A stretch of DNA of 64,000 nt from Marinospirillum perlucidum (lineage in GTDB: Bacteria > Pseudomonadota > Gammaproteobacteria > Pseudomonadales > Halomonadaceae). Shown one piece after another: positions 7,049 through 15,865 of the stretch. The stretch is taken from positions 28,323-92,322 of the forward strand of contig NZ_QFWJ01000013.1 of assembly GCF_003336805.1 (NCBI RefSeq), in the 5' to 3' direction. Position 1 is the first letter of the stretch, and every line of letters starts with the position of its first letter. A program made the position numbers and the translations under genes. The notes under the pieces were generated by a model. The model had not been told where the DNA came from, ran no database searches, and saw nothing but the letters and a program-made list of their open reading frames with translations.

Positions 7049-8899
7049 TTAATGGGGATGAAGGGTAGCATGAATTTCTTCGGCCAGGGCACGATTAATG
7101 CCTTCAACCTGGCATAAAGCCTCGATGCTGGCCTCGGCCACGGCCTTGCGCCCACCAAAGTGGCGCAGCAGGGCCTGGCGTCTTTTACTGCCCACGCCTT
7201 TAATCCCTTCCAGGAAGGAGGTTTTGCGGGCCTTGTCGCGTCTTTGCCGGTGTCCAGTAATGGCAAAACGATGGGATTCATCGCGAATATGCTGAATCAA
7301 ATGCAGGGCCGGACGATGGCCCGGAAGATCCATGCCCCGGTCGGGGGTTTCGATAAACAGGGTTTCCAGGCCGGGCTTACGGGTGGTGCCCTTGGCCACC
7401 CCCAGCAGCTGCAAGCCGGTGATATCCAGTTCTTTGAGCAGCTCCCTGGCGGCGTTCAGCTGGCCCTTGCCACCATCCACGATCAGCACATCCGGCAGGG
7501 GTACCTCACCTTTTTTGATGCGTTGGTAACGGCGGCGCAAGGCCTGGGCCATGGCCGCATAATCATCGCCGGCGGCTACTCCTTCGATATTAAAGCGACG
7601 ATAATCCTGTTTACGCGGCCCTTCGGTATCAAATACCACGCAGGAGGCGACCGTTGCTTCTCCTTGGCTATGGCTGATATCAAAGCATTCCAGGCGGGTG
7701 ATGGGCTCTTCCAGTTGTAGAACCGTCTGCAAATCCTCCAGGCGCTTCTGCTGTTGTTCCGTCTTGTTACGCTGGCTCACCAATTGCTGCTGGGCATTGG
7801 TCTGTGCCAGTTCCAGCCAGCGAGCCCTTTGGGTTCTTACCCGGTGGGCCAGCCTCGGCTTGACGCCAAATTTGTCCTGCAGAGCTTCTTGTAGGGTTTC
7901 CGCCTCTTCCAGTTCATGACTGAGGAGGATTTCCGGGGCCGGCGGCAGGGAAGTTCGAGTGAGAAAATACTGGGCAACAAAAGCGGTGAGTGTGCTTTCA
8001 TCACTGGCATCCAGCGGGTTTTCAAAATTAAAGTGTCGGGTTCCGATCAGTCGCCCCTGGCGAACCTGCAGAAGGCTGATGCTGGAACGTCCCTCGGAGG
8101 CAACCAGGGCAAAGACATCGACATCACCCACGCCGGTATCCACGTCCTGCTGGATTTGTAACTGCCTCAGTTGCTGAATCTGATCGCGGAAGTGGGCGGC
8201 CTGCTCGAAATCCAGTTCCGCTGCGGCCGCTTCCATTTTTTCAGCCAGGCGATCGGTTACCTCCTGGCTTTTACCTTCCAGCAGGAGGCGCGCATGCTTT
8301 AAATCTTCCTGGTAAGCCAGGGCAGAGATTTCTCCGGTACAGGGAGCCGAGCAGCGTTTGATTTGATACTGAAGGCAAGGACGGCTGCGATTGCTAAAGG
8401 TAGTGTCATCGCATTGGCGGATCTGGAACACCTTATAAAGCAGTTGCAGCGTCTCGCGCACGCTGTTGGCGCTGGGGTAGGGGCCGAACCATTCCCCCGC
8501 TCCCCGCTGGTGACGCGCCCGCTTGATGGTCAAGGCGGGCCAGTCATGATCGGAGAAATGCAAAAAAGGGTAGGATTTGTCATCCCGAAGCAGGATATTA
8601 AACGGTGGTTTCAGTGCCTTGATCAGGTTTTGTTCCAGCAGCAGCGCTTCCGTCTCGCTACGGGTCACCGTCACCTCGATATTGGCGATTCGGCTGACCA
8701 GGGCCTGGGTTTTTATCGGCAGCTGATTACTGCGAAAATAACTGCTCAGCCGGTTTTTGAGGTTACGCGCCTTGCCGACATAGAGAATCTTGCCGTCAGC
8801 TGCATACATCTGGTAGATCCCCGGCGCGCGGGTTACCTGAGCGAGAAAGCTTTTACTGTCAAACAACCCGTCTGGGGAAGACTCGGCGGTGTCTGTCAT
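7049..8899 (-). CDS. uvrC: UvrABC excinuclease subunit C
   Basis: A 616-residue UvrC, the dual-incision nuclease of nucleotide excision repair. The GIY-YIG domain is N-terminal (GIYQMY...ILYVGKARNLKNR, about residues 27-51). A UVR motif follows (AAAELDFEQAAHFRDQI, about 215-232), then the UvrC endonuclease domain with VDGGKGQLNAA. Paired helix-hairpin-helix segments close the protein (EGIKGVGSKRRQALLRHF; VEGINRALAEEIH). Length matches the family. It lies 15 bases after gacA. Confidence 0.96.
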   Translation of the reverse strand: MTDTAESSPDGLFDSKSFLAQVTRAPGIYQMYAADGKILYVGKARNLKNRLSSYFRSNQLPIKTQALVSRIANIEVTVTRSETEALLLEQNLIKALKPPFNILLRDDKSYPFLHFSDHDWPALTIKRARHQRGAGEWFGPYPSANSVRETLQLLYKVFQIRQCDDTTFSNRSRPCLQYQIKRCSAPCTGEISALAYQEDLKHARLLLEGKSQEVTDRLAEKMEAAAAELDFEQAAHFRDQIQQLRQLQIQQDVDTGVGDVDVFALVASEGRSSISLLQVRQGRLIGTRHFNFENPLDASDESTLTAFVAQYFLTRTSLPPAPEILLSHELEEAETLQEALQDKFGVKPRLAHRVRTQRARWLELAQTNAQQQLVSQRNKTEQQQKRLEDLQTVLQLEEPITRLECFDISHSQGEATVASCVVFDTEGPRKQDYRRFNIEGVAAGDDYAAMAQALRRRYQRIKKGEVPLPDVLIVDGGKGQLNAARELLKELDITGLQLLGVAKGTTRKPGLETLFIETPDRGMDLPGHRPALHLIQHIRDESHRFAITGHRQRRDKARKTSFLEGIKGVGSKRRQALLRHFGGRKAVAEASIEALCQVEGINRALAEEIHATLHPH

Positions 8900-8914
8900 G
8901 ATGGCTCTGAATTT

Positions 8915-9556
8915 TTAATCGGTAACATCAACGAGCTTATGCCTAAGGGCCAGGTGGGTCAGTTCAACATCGTTGCGGACTTCCAGTTTTTCGAAAATCC
9001 GGTAGCGATAGGTGTTGATGGTACGTGGGCTGACAAAGAGGCTATCGGCAATTTCCTGCACCTTCTGGCAGCTGACTATCATCATGGCCACCTGCATTTC
9101 CCGATCCGACAACTGGCTGAAGGGGTTGGCATTTTTCTTTTCCGGATCCCGGGCAATCAGGCTACTGGCTACAGTGGGGTCAACGTAATGCTGGCCTGCA
9201 GAAACCAGGCGTATGGCGCGGACCACTTCTTCAAAGCTGGAGCCCTTGGTTAAATAGCCCTTGGCCCCGGCTTGTAACAGCATCTGGACAAAGGTGTCAT
9301 CGCCACTGGCTGTCAGCCCAATGACTTCGGTTTCCGGATTGACCTTGCAGATTTTTCGTGTGGCTTCGATACCGCCGATACCTGGCATTTTTACATCCAT
9401 CAGCACGATATCCGGCTTCAGGTCGCGTGTTTGCTGAATGGCATCCTCGCCATCCGTTGCCTGGCCGATAACGTCTATGCCTTCGGCATCTTCCAGCATG
9501 CGTTCGATGCCGGTTCTGATTAGATCATGGTCATCAACGATAAGAACTCGTATCAC
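8915..9556 (-). CDS. gacA: GacA/UvrY family response regulator
   Basis: A 213-residue NarL/FixJ-type response regulator. The receiver domain has the phospho-acceptor Asp54 in VLMDVKMPG and the conserved Lys in GYLTKG. The LuxR-type helix-turn-helix lies near residues 150-205, with LSDREMQVAMMIV and SPRTINTYRYRIFEKL, which are typical of GacA/UvrY. In relatives it activates small RNAs that titrate CsrA/RsmA. It starts at GTG with AGGTGA seven bases upstream. It precedes uvrC as in E. coli and follows a histidine kinase gene by 59 bases. Confidence 0.92.
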   Translation of the reverse strand: MIRVLIVDDHDLIRTGIERMLEDAEGIDVIGQATDGEDAIQQTRDLKPDIVLMDVKMPGIGGIEATRKICKVNPETEVIGLTASGDDTFVQMLLQAGAKGYLTKGSSFEEVVRAIRLVSAGQHYVDPTVASSLIARDPEKKNANPFSQLSDREMQVAMMIVSCQKVQEIADSLFVSPRTINTYRYRIFEKLEVRNDVELTHLALRHKLVDVTD

Positions 9557-9615
9557 GGGGCTTCACCTCAAAAGCAGCCAACCTGCAGACTGCAAGAATA
9601 ACAAAAATTCGCTGA

Positions 9616-11346
9616 TTATTGTGAGGTCTTTACCGCTCGCCGCACCGGGGCAACGAAGGTCAGGGTGAAGCAGCTTCCCTGGCCGGGGGTGGATTGCAGA
9701 GCGAGGTGTCCTTGCAGCTGCTCGCTGAGTTCACTGCTGATCGCCAGCCCCAGCCCCAGGCTGGTAGCGGGGCTTTTCTGCTGGTTATTCAGACGATGGA
9801 AGGGTTGGAAAATCTTTTTCTGATCTGTTTCAGCAATGCCTGGTCCGGTATCGGCCACACTCATCTGGATTTCCACTTCCTGGTTGCCGGGTAGCAAGCG
9901 AGCTTTCAACCCCAGGGTTACACTGCCACTTTCAGTGAATTTAACTGCATTTTCGATCAAATTGCTCGCCAGTTGGAGCAAAAGGGTCAGATTGGCCTGG
10001 ACTTCCCGACTCCTGAGCTGAGGGGCGGGCAAAAAGTGGAGTTTCAGCCCCTTGTGGTCAGCCGAGCGGGTAAAACTGCGTAAAAGCATCTCCAGAGACT
10101 CATTGATATCTTGCCAATGAAGAGCTTCTGTCTGGTCTTTGACCGGATGGTTGCCCTGGCGGGCCCTGGCAATCAGGTATTTGAGCAGATTCAGTAATTG
10201 CTGGGCAGAAGCATCAGCCACTCGGGCTTGTTGGCGCTGCTCAGGGTCGAGCCGCCCTTCCTGCAAGAGAGCCAGCATGCCAATGATGCCATTCAAGGGG
10301 GTACGTATTTCATGGCCCAGAAGGCTGAGAAAACGGGTATCTACCTGTCCTGGTTGGTATTTGCGTTCTTCCTGCAAATACCCCAGACGGGGAGCCAGCC
10401 ACCAGATCACCAGAGAAAGCGGGATCAACAACAAAAACACTCCGAGAAATTGTTGGCCGAAGACCTGATAGCGGCTGGTGTAATCCTCTTCCACCAGCAG
10501 ACAGAGTTGATGCTGGGGTAGCCAGCGGGCGGTGCCTCGTACTCTGACACCGCGGTGATCCAGATAAACGCCCTGCAAGGGGCGATTCTGCAAACAGGCA
10601 TGCACCCCTCGGGTATGCGTTGGCCGGGGATAGGTGAAGTCTGCCGCTTCGTCGGGGTTCGGCGGGGTTATAAAGAAGTTGTATTTATTCACCAGGTAGC
10701 TACGAATTTGCGTCTGGCTGGATGAGTCTCCAGCAGCCATCAAGCGATTCAGTTTGCTTAAATCAGCCCTGGCTGCAATTACGCCGATCTTGAATTCCTG
10801 GGAGCCATCCGGTTGTTGCAAATGCAGGGGACGAGCCAGGGTCATGGCTGCCGACCTGAGGGTGACCGAATGATAGATATTCTGAATATAAGCCGTATGC
10901 TGGCCCTGGATAAAATAGCGGCGGGAGGCCTTGTTTTTACCCAGCTGTTCAGGATCACTGGAGTAGACCACCTGGCCGGCTGAATCCAGCATGAACACCT
11001 CGAGGAAAGGGCCAAAAGGGCTCAGGTAACTTTCCAGAGTCTCGTTAAGAAAATGATGTTGGTTAAAAACACTACTGGGATCCGGGGTCAGGTCATAGGG
11101 CTGGGTGACTGCTGCAGTGATCTTGGGCAGACGTGCCAGACGCAAGAGCGCCACATCCATCTGCTGAATCCAGTTCTGCAGTGCTTCTTCCTTGTAGTCA
11201 GCGAGGTTCTCCAGGCGCTGAGTCACCTCTTTTTCATATTGTCCCAGGCTGAAGAGGAAAAAAGGCAGGCTGACGAGTAATGCCAGAACCCAGACCCCTA
11301 CGAGCAGGTGCAAGGCTTGTTGGCGGGATGGGGAGGTGGCCGGCAT
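9616..11346 (-). CDS. Membrane sensor histidine kinase with large periplasmic domain
   Basis: A 576-residue kinase. Membrane helices lie near residues 12-33 and 297-317, enclosing a periplasmic domain of about 260 residues that looks like a double Cache sensor. The HisKA phospho-acceptor is in FLSLLGHEIRTPLNGIIGM near residue 345-360. The ATPase domain shows NLIENAVKF, DTGPGIAE and GLGLAIS. It has no receiver or Hpt domain, so it is not a BarA/GacS-type hybrid. Its start overlaps the stop of the binding-protein gene by one base (TGATG), and gacA follows, so partnership with either or both is plausible. Confidence 0.88.
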   Translation of the reverse strand: MPATSPSRQQALHLLVGVWVLALLVSLPFFLFSLGQYEKEVTQRLENLADYKEEALQNWIQQMDVALLRLARLPKITAAVTQPYDLTPDPSSVFNQHHFLNETLESYLSPFGPFLEVFMLDSAGQVVYSSDPEQLGKNKASRRYFIQGQHTAYIQNIYHSVTLRSAAMTLARPLHLQQPDGSQEFKIGVIAARADLSKLNRLMAAGDSSSQTQIRSYLVNKYNFFITPPNPDEAADFTYPRPTHTRGVHACLQNRPLQGVYLDHRGVRVRGTARWLPQHQLCLLVEEDYTSRYQVFGQQFLGVFLLLIPLSLVIWWLAPRLGYLQEERKYQPGQVDTRFLSLLGHEIRTPLNGIIGMLALLQEGRLDPEQRQQARVADASAQQLLNLLKYLIARARQGNHPVKDQTEALHWQDINESLEMLLRSFTRSADHKGLKLHFLPAPQLRSREVQANLTLLLQLASNLIENAVKFTESGSVTLGLKARLLPGNQEVEIQMSVADTGPGIAETDQKKIFQPFHRLNNQQKSPATSLGLGLAISSELSEQLQGHLALQSTPGQGSCFTLTFVAPVRRAVKTSQ

Positions 11347-12341
11347 CAGTTATTGATATCCAGAAACTGGTTGGTAAAGGCCCGGTGGATATCAAAGGGT
11401 CTGGCGATCAATCCCTGGCGTAATAGATCTTCATAGAGGCGCTGCCAGTCATTGGCCTGCATCCAGCCCAGGGGCCCCAGGCCGGTATGAATCAGTGGTG
11501 CGGCCTGGTGCAGGAGATACTCCTGGTGGCCGGGGTGCTGATAGTCCTCATGCATATAGGGTTTGATTGCTGCCAGTGCCTGGTCAGGATGCTCGATCAT
11601 ATAGCGCCATCCCTTGAGGCTGGCTTGCACAAAAGCCTGGGTTGCCTGGGGTCGGGATTCAATCATGGACTGGGTGGTGATCAGGGTGTCGCCGTAGGTA
11701 TCGACACCATAATCCTGGGGCAGCAGCAACTGATAATCGATGCCTCGTTGATCGAGGATATAGGTTTCATCCATGATGTAGATGGGGATGACATCGACTT
11801 CTTCCTGCAAAAAGGCATCCAGGGTCGAGGTTACGGGTACTCGCTCAATAACATCCTGTGGAAGGCCATTTTCAGCCAGGAGTGCGTTCATGAGGGTGGT
11901 GGTACCATCCGGCAGGCTGCCGACTCTTTTGCCCTGCAAATCAGCAGGGCTTTCCATATGCAGCTCACCTCTGGCTGCAAAAGCGATGGGGCTAATCCGA
12001 AAGATGGCAGCCAGGGCCACCAGCTCCTGACCATCGCCGCGGGCCTGAAGTACCTGATCAGGGCTATCGATTCCCAGATCGGCTTCGCCTTCTACCAACT
12101 GCTGGCGTACTGATTTCTGTGTCTGGTAGGGCAGAAAATCAACCTGGATGCCTTCTTCAGCGTAGTAGCCCAATTCCTCAGCCAGAAAGAAACCGGCAAA
12201 CTGCGGGTTGGGTACCCAAACGAGCGCGACTTTTAACGGCCTGGCAGCAGATGGCTCAGCCGTTGTCTGCAGATGACTGGAAATCCAGCCTCCGACTAGA
12301 AGCATAAAGACTAAAAGAAGCAGCAGTTGGGGTAATCGCAT
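11346..12341 (-). CDS. NMT1/THI5-like periplasmic solute-binding protein
   Basis: A 331-residue ABC-type binding protein with an N-terminal hydrophobic leader (residues 1-22). The mature part carries the NMT1/THI5 pattern: VALVWVPNPQFAGFFLAEELGYYAEEGI, with GEADLGIDSPDQVLQARGDG further on. Relatives bind thiamine precursors, sulfonates or similar small molecules; the ligand here is unknown. No permease or ATPase gene is nearby. It is fused in transcription to the histidine kinase by a one-base overlap, which suggests a sensing rather than an uptake role. Confidence 0.82.
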   Translation of the reverse strand: MRLPQLLLLLVFMLLVGGWISSHLQTTAEPSAARPLKVALVWVPNPQFAGFFLAEELGYYAEEGIQVDFLPYQTQKSVRQQLVEGEADLGIDSPDQVLQARGDGQELVALAAIFRISPIAFAARGELHMESPADLQGKRVGSLPDGTTTLMNALLAENGLPQDVIERVPVTSTLDAFLQEEVDVIPIYIMDETYILDQRGIDYQLLLPQDYGVDTYGDTLITTQSMIESRPQATQAFVQASLKGWRYMIEHPDQALAAIKPYMHEDYQHPGHQEYLLHQAAPLIHTGLGPLGWMQANDWQRLYEDLLRQGLIARPFDIHRAFTNQFLDINN

Positions 12342-12427
12342 TGCAGAAGTTTAACAGGAAGTGGGTGACCCTGAGAGAGGTAATCGTTAGAATGCATGCT
12401 TTTGAACAAGCATAGTGTAATTCTTTC

Positions 12428-13777
12428 ATGTCCTTGAACTCTAGTTCTGCCGTTTCTTCTCCCCGTGTTGGTTTTGTCAGTCTGGGTTGCCCCAAAGCTT
12501 TGGTTGATTCCGAGCGTATTCTGACCCAATTAAGAGGTGAAGGCTACGATCTGGTTGCCAGCTATGAAGATGCTGATCTGGTCGTCGTCAACACCTGCGG
12601 TTTCATTGATGCGGCCAAAGCCGAATCCCTGCAAGCCATTGGAGAGGCCCTGCACGAGAACGGCAAGGTGATTGTTACCGGTTGCATGGGGGTGGATGAA
12701 AGCGCCATCCGTGAACTCCATCCCCAGGTTCTAGCGGTGACCGGTCCCCAGCAATATGAAGAAGTGGTCCAGGCTGTGCATGAACATCTGCCTCCCCAGG
12801 TGGATCATGACCCCTATATTGATCTGCTTCCTCCCCAGGGCATCAAGCTGACACCACGGCATTACTCCTATTTGAAGATCTCTGAAGGCTGCAATCATCG
12901 TTGCAGCTTCTGTATTATTCCTTCTTTGCGGGGGGATCTGGTTTCCCGCCCGATCGGGGAAGTCCTGGGCGAGGCTGAGCGTCTGGTGAATGCAGGCGTG
13001 GAAGAATTACTGGTTATTTCCCAGGATACCAGTGCCTATGGGGTGGATCTGAAATACCGTACCGGTTTTCACCAGGGACGCCCGGTCAAGACCCGCATGA
13101 AAGAACTCTGTGAAGAATTGGGCCAGTTGGGGCGCTGGATTCGCCTGCACTATGTTTATCCTTATCCGCATGTCAATGACATCCTGCCACTGATGGCTGA
13201 AGGCAAGATCCTGCCTTATCTGGATATTCCCTTCCAGCATGCCCATCCCGAAGTGCTCAAGGCCATGAAAAGGCCTGCTGCCAGTGAAAAAACACTGGAA
13301 CGGATACGTAGCTGGCGGGAAGTCTGCCCGGATATCACCCTGCGCTCCACCTTTATTGTCGGTTTTCCCGGTGAAACAGAAGCGCATTTTGACTACCTGC
13401 TGGATTTTCTTGATGAAGCCCAGTTGGATCGGGTCGGCTGTTTTACCTATTCCGCCGTGGATGGGGCCACAGCCAATGATTTGCCCGGTGCGGTTCCCGA
13501 AGAGGTGAAAGAAGAACGTCTGGCTCGGTTCATGCAAAAACAGGCAGAAATCAGTGCCGCCAAATTGCAACAGAAAATCGGCAAGCGCCTGGAAGTCATG
13601 ATCGATGAAGTGGGTGATGATGGCGCTGCTGCGCGAACCCAGGGCGATGCCCCGGAAATTGATGGCCAGCTCTTCCTGCTGGGCGAGACCCAGCTCAAGC
13701 CGGGTCAGCGGGTAGAGGTTGAGGTGACCGAGGCCGATGAGCACGACCTCTGGGGACGGTTGATTCAGGGACGGTAA
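12428..13777 (+). CDS. rimO: Ribosomal protein S12 methylthiotransferase
   Basis: A 449-residue radical-SAM methylthiotransferase that modifies the conserved aspartate of ribosomal protein S12. The N-terminal domain cysteines are Cys21, Cys57 and Cys86; the radical-SAM cluster motif CNHRCSFC is at 155-162; a TRAM domain closes the protein. The [10 protein letters not shown] block distinguishes RimO from MiaB. It is divergent from the binding-protein gene, and its 3' end overlaps the convergent TetR gene by 13 bases. Confidence 0.95.
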   Translation: MSLNSSSAVSSPRVGFVSLGCPKALVDSERILTQLRGEGYDLVASYEDADLVVVNTCGFIDAAKAESLQAIGEALHENGKVIVTGCMGVDESAIRELHPQVLAVTGPQQYEEVVQAVHEHLPPQVDHDPYIDLLPPQGIKLTPRHYSYLKISEGCNHRCSFCIIPSLRGDLVSRPIGEVLGEAERLVNAGVEELLVISQDTSAYGVDLKYRTGFHQGRPVKTRMKELCEELGQLGRWIRLHYVYPYPHVNDILPLMAEGKILPYLDIPFQHAHPEVLKAMKRPAASEKTLERIRSWREVCPDITLRSTFIVGFPGETEAHFDYLLDFLDEAQLDRVGCFTYSAVDGATANDLPGAVPEEVKEERLARFMQKQAEISAAKLQQKIGKRLEVMIDEVGDDGAAARTQGDAPEIDGQLFLLGETQLKPGQRVEVEVTEADEHDLWGRLIQGR

Positions 13778-14379
13778 AGCTTAAGAATTTTCTCGATACA
13801 GTAATCGATATGCTTCTGCATTTCTTCAGGGCTGGGGCTTTCCCCGGTCATGATGAACTTGGGACGGAAATAGGCATTGAGTGCACCCTGGATAAGAAGC
13901 GCGGCCTGATTGGCATCATCTATCACCAGGTTGCCGGCTGCATGCTGCCGAGTTAAGAATTCGACCAGCAATTTACGGTCTTTTTCCATACCTGCCTGAA
14001 AGAACATCTTGCCCAGATTAGGGAAGTGCAGGGCTTCAGCTACCATCATGCGAAAAAGCGCAGTGTCTTCAATGGATAGCAGATCAGAGATCAAGCCTTG
14101 GGCATAAGCGTGGAAGACAGCTTCCACCCGGTCACTGCTGATATCTTCTGAACGCATCTGCTCGTTTTCGCAGGTGCACAGGAGATTGACCACCTCCTCG
14201 AAAAGGGCGTCCTTGTTGCCAAAATAATTGTAGAGGGTTTGTTTGGCGACACCGGCTTCACAGGCGATCGTTTCCATGCTGGCATTTTGGTAGCCTTTTT
14301 GCAGAAACGCCTCGGAAGCGGCCTGAATAATTTGCTGACGCTTGTCTTGGCAAGTTTTGGTGGTACTTTGTTTTTTCAC
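13765..14379 (-). CDS. TetR family transcriptional regulator
   Basis: A 204-residue repressor-type protein. The helix-turn-helix lies at about residues 13-58 ([20 protein letters not shown] then [18 protein letters not shown]). The C-terminal ligand domain resembles the AefR-type group, but the effector is unknown. It starts at GTG with GAGGA about ten bases upstream. A 19-bp inverted repeat sits directly ahead of the start and may be its own operator. Confidence 0.88.
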   Translation of the reverse strand: MKKQSTTKTCQDKRQQIIQAASEAFLQKGYQNASMETIACEAGVAKQTLYNYFGNKDALFEEVVNLLCTCENEQMRSEDISSDRVEAVFHAYAQGLISDLLSIEDTALFRMMVAEALHFPNLGKMFFQAGMEKDRKLLVEFLTRQHAAGNLVIDDANQAALLIQGALNAYFRPKFIMTGESPSPEEMQKHIDYCIEKILKLYRP

Positions 14380-14384
14380 TGCGG

Positions 14385-14403
14385 ACTAGTCCTCAAAACT
14401 AGT
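14385..14403. promoter_or_regulatory. Inverted repeat ACTAGT-N7-ACTAGT, candidate TetR operator
   Basis: ACTAGT occurs at 14385-14390 and 14398-14403 with seven bases between; outer bases TTCACT/AGTGAA extend the symmetry further out. It lies in the 106-base gap between the divergent TetR and DUF599 genes, where an operator controlling both would be expected. Its function is inferred from position only. Confidence 0.45.
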
Positions 14404-14485
14404 GAATACCCAGATTGGTTAAAGGGTTAGTGTAACAAACAAGCGTCCTCGCAGGGAGGGCGCAGATCAGTAACGAGGTGTTTTC

Positions 14486-15301
14486 ATGCTGGACCTGGTG
14501 TCAGAGCGCTTGCTCTTGGCCTTTAACTGGCTGGATTGGCTGGCTTTAACCTGGTTTGTTCTCTGTTGGGCCTGGTATTACGAGTATTCACGCCGTCGTC
14601 AGCGCAGCAAGCGTTGCCTGGCTGGTGTGATGCACAGTTATCGTTATGACTGGATGACCCGTCTTTTAACCCGTGAAGCTCGTATTGCCGATGCCACTAT
14701 CATGACCCATCTGGAACGCAATGGCGCCTTTTTTGCTTCCAGTGCTTTATTGATCCTGGCGGCCCTCTTTGGCTTGATGGGGGCGACGGATCGTGCCCTG
14801 GTGGTGCTGGCCGACCTGCCTTTTGCCGGTATTGAACCCACCCGCCTGGGGCTGGAGATCAAGCTGCTTCTGTTGATTGCCCTGTTTATCTACGCCTTTT
14901 TCACCTTTACCTGGTCAATGCGCCAATACAATTTCTGCGCCATTCTGATTGGCAGTGCCCCCACACCCAACGAGAAGGACGCCACGCCGGGGGCAAGAAA
15001 AATGTTTGCAGTCCAAGCTGCCAATGTTATCGATCTGGCTGCCAACCAGTTCAATTATGGTCTGAGGGCTTATTACTTTGGCCTGGCGCTTCTGGGCTGG
15101 TTTCTCCATCCACTGGCTTTTATCGTGGCTACAGCAGGGGTGGTCGGCGTCCTTTATCGCCGTGAATTTCATTCCAAGACACTTAAGGCCCTGGCTGCAG
15201 GGCGCGATCTGGATTTGACCTTCCGCGGCATCCTGCAAAAGGATGAACTCAATAGCGAGCCACCCAGCAATCAAGGTAAGCCTGACAAACAAGGCAACTA
15301 A
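14486..15301 (+). CDS. DUF599 family membrane protein
   Basis: A 271-residue inner-membrane protein. Helices lie near residues 14-33, 84-101, 126-147 and 200-226. The family core MHSYRYDWM (about 49-57) and FFASSALLILAALFGLMGA (about 80-98) fits DUF599, whose function is unknown. It is divergent from the TetR-type gene with a palindrome between them, so it is a candidate target of that regulator. Confidence 0.78.
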   Translation: MLDLVSERLLLAFNWLDWLALTWFVLCWAWYYEYSRRRQRSKRCLAGVMHSYRYDWMTRLLTREARIADATIMTHLERNGAFFASSALLILAALFGLMGATDRALVVLADLPFAGIEPTRLGLEIKLLLLIALFIYAFFTFTWSMRQYNFCAILIGSAPTPNEKDATPGARKMFAVQAANVIDLAANQFNYGLRAYYFGLALLGWFLHPLAFIVATAGVVGVLYRREFHSKTLKALAAGRDLDLTFRGILQKDELNSEPPSNQGKPDKQGN

Positions 15302-15396
15302 GCGGAGCCGGGAGTAGCGTCATTTGTGCGCCTTCCCGGCAGCACGTAGAATAGGCAAACTTTTTTCGTGAAAACAAAAACCTCCAGAGAGCAGCC

Positions 15397-15849
15397 ATGA
15401 GCCGGGAAGTGGATACACTAATGGCAGAAGCCGATCATCTTTGCCATCGACGCGGGTTACGATTAACGCCTACCCGTCGCCGGGTTCTGGAGTTGATTGT
15501 CGAAAGCCCCGGCGGGGCCAAGGCCTATGATCTGCTGGATGCGCTGACGGCTGAAAACCCATCGGCCAGGCCTCCGACCATTTACCGGGCCATAGATTTT
15601 CTACTCAATAACGGCCTGATCCATCGGATTGAATCCCTGAATGCCTATGTCAGCTGTACCTGTCCGGAACATGCCCAAGCCTACCAGTTGTTGATTTGTC
15701 AGGATTGCGGCCAAGTGCAGGAACTCCACGAACAAACCCTGGATGAACGCCTGGAAACAGCAGCCCAAAACCAGGGTTTCAAAGTCATTAGAAAAACTAT
15801 CGAAGTGCAGGGAATCTGCCATACTTGTCAGCAAAAACAAGCCAGTTAA
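15397..15849 (+). CDS. zur: Fur family zinc uptake regulator
   Basis: A 150-residue Fur-superfamily regulator closest in pattern to Zur. The winged helix covers about residues 15-80 (LTPTRRRVLELI, PTIYRAIDFLLNNGLIHRI). Metal ligands include CTCPEHAQ, LICQDCGQ and the C-terminal ICHTC. With zinc bound it represses zinc uptake and zinc-sparing genes. I found no clear Zur box in the 95 bases upstream. A dihydroorotase and hisI follow in the same direction. Confidence 0.85.
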   Translation: MSREVDTLMAEADHLCHRRGLRLTPTRRRVLELIVESPGGAKAYDLLDALTAENPSARPPTIYRAIDFLLNNGLIHRIESLNAYVSCTCPEHAQAYQLLICQDCGQVQELHEQTLDERLETAAQNQGFKVIRKTIEVQGICHTCQQKQAS

Positions 15850-15865
15850 TTTCGGAGCGACCACC

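Noticed and set aside
8363..9253. A 296-codon plus-strand open frame opposite uvrC and gacA
   Set aside because: It lies wholly antisense to two well-recognised genes, has no recognisable domains and no ribosome-binding site; it is a shadow frame.
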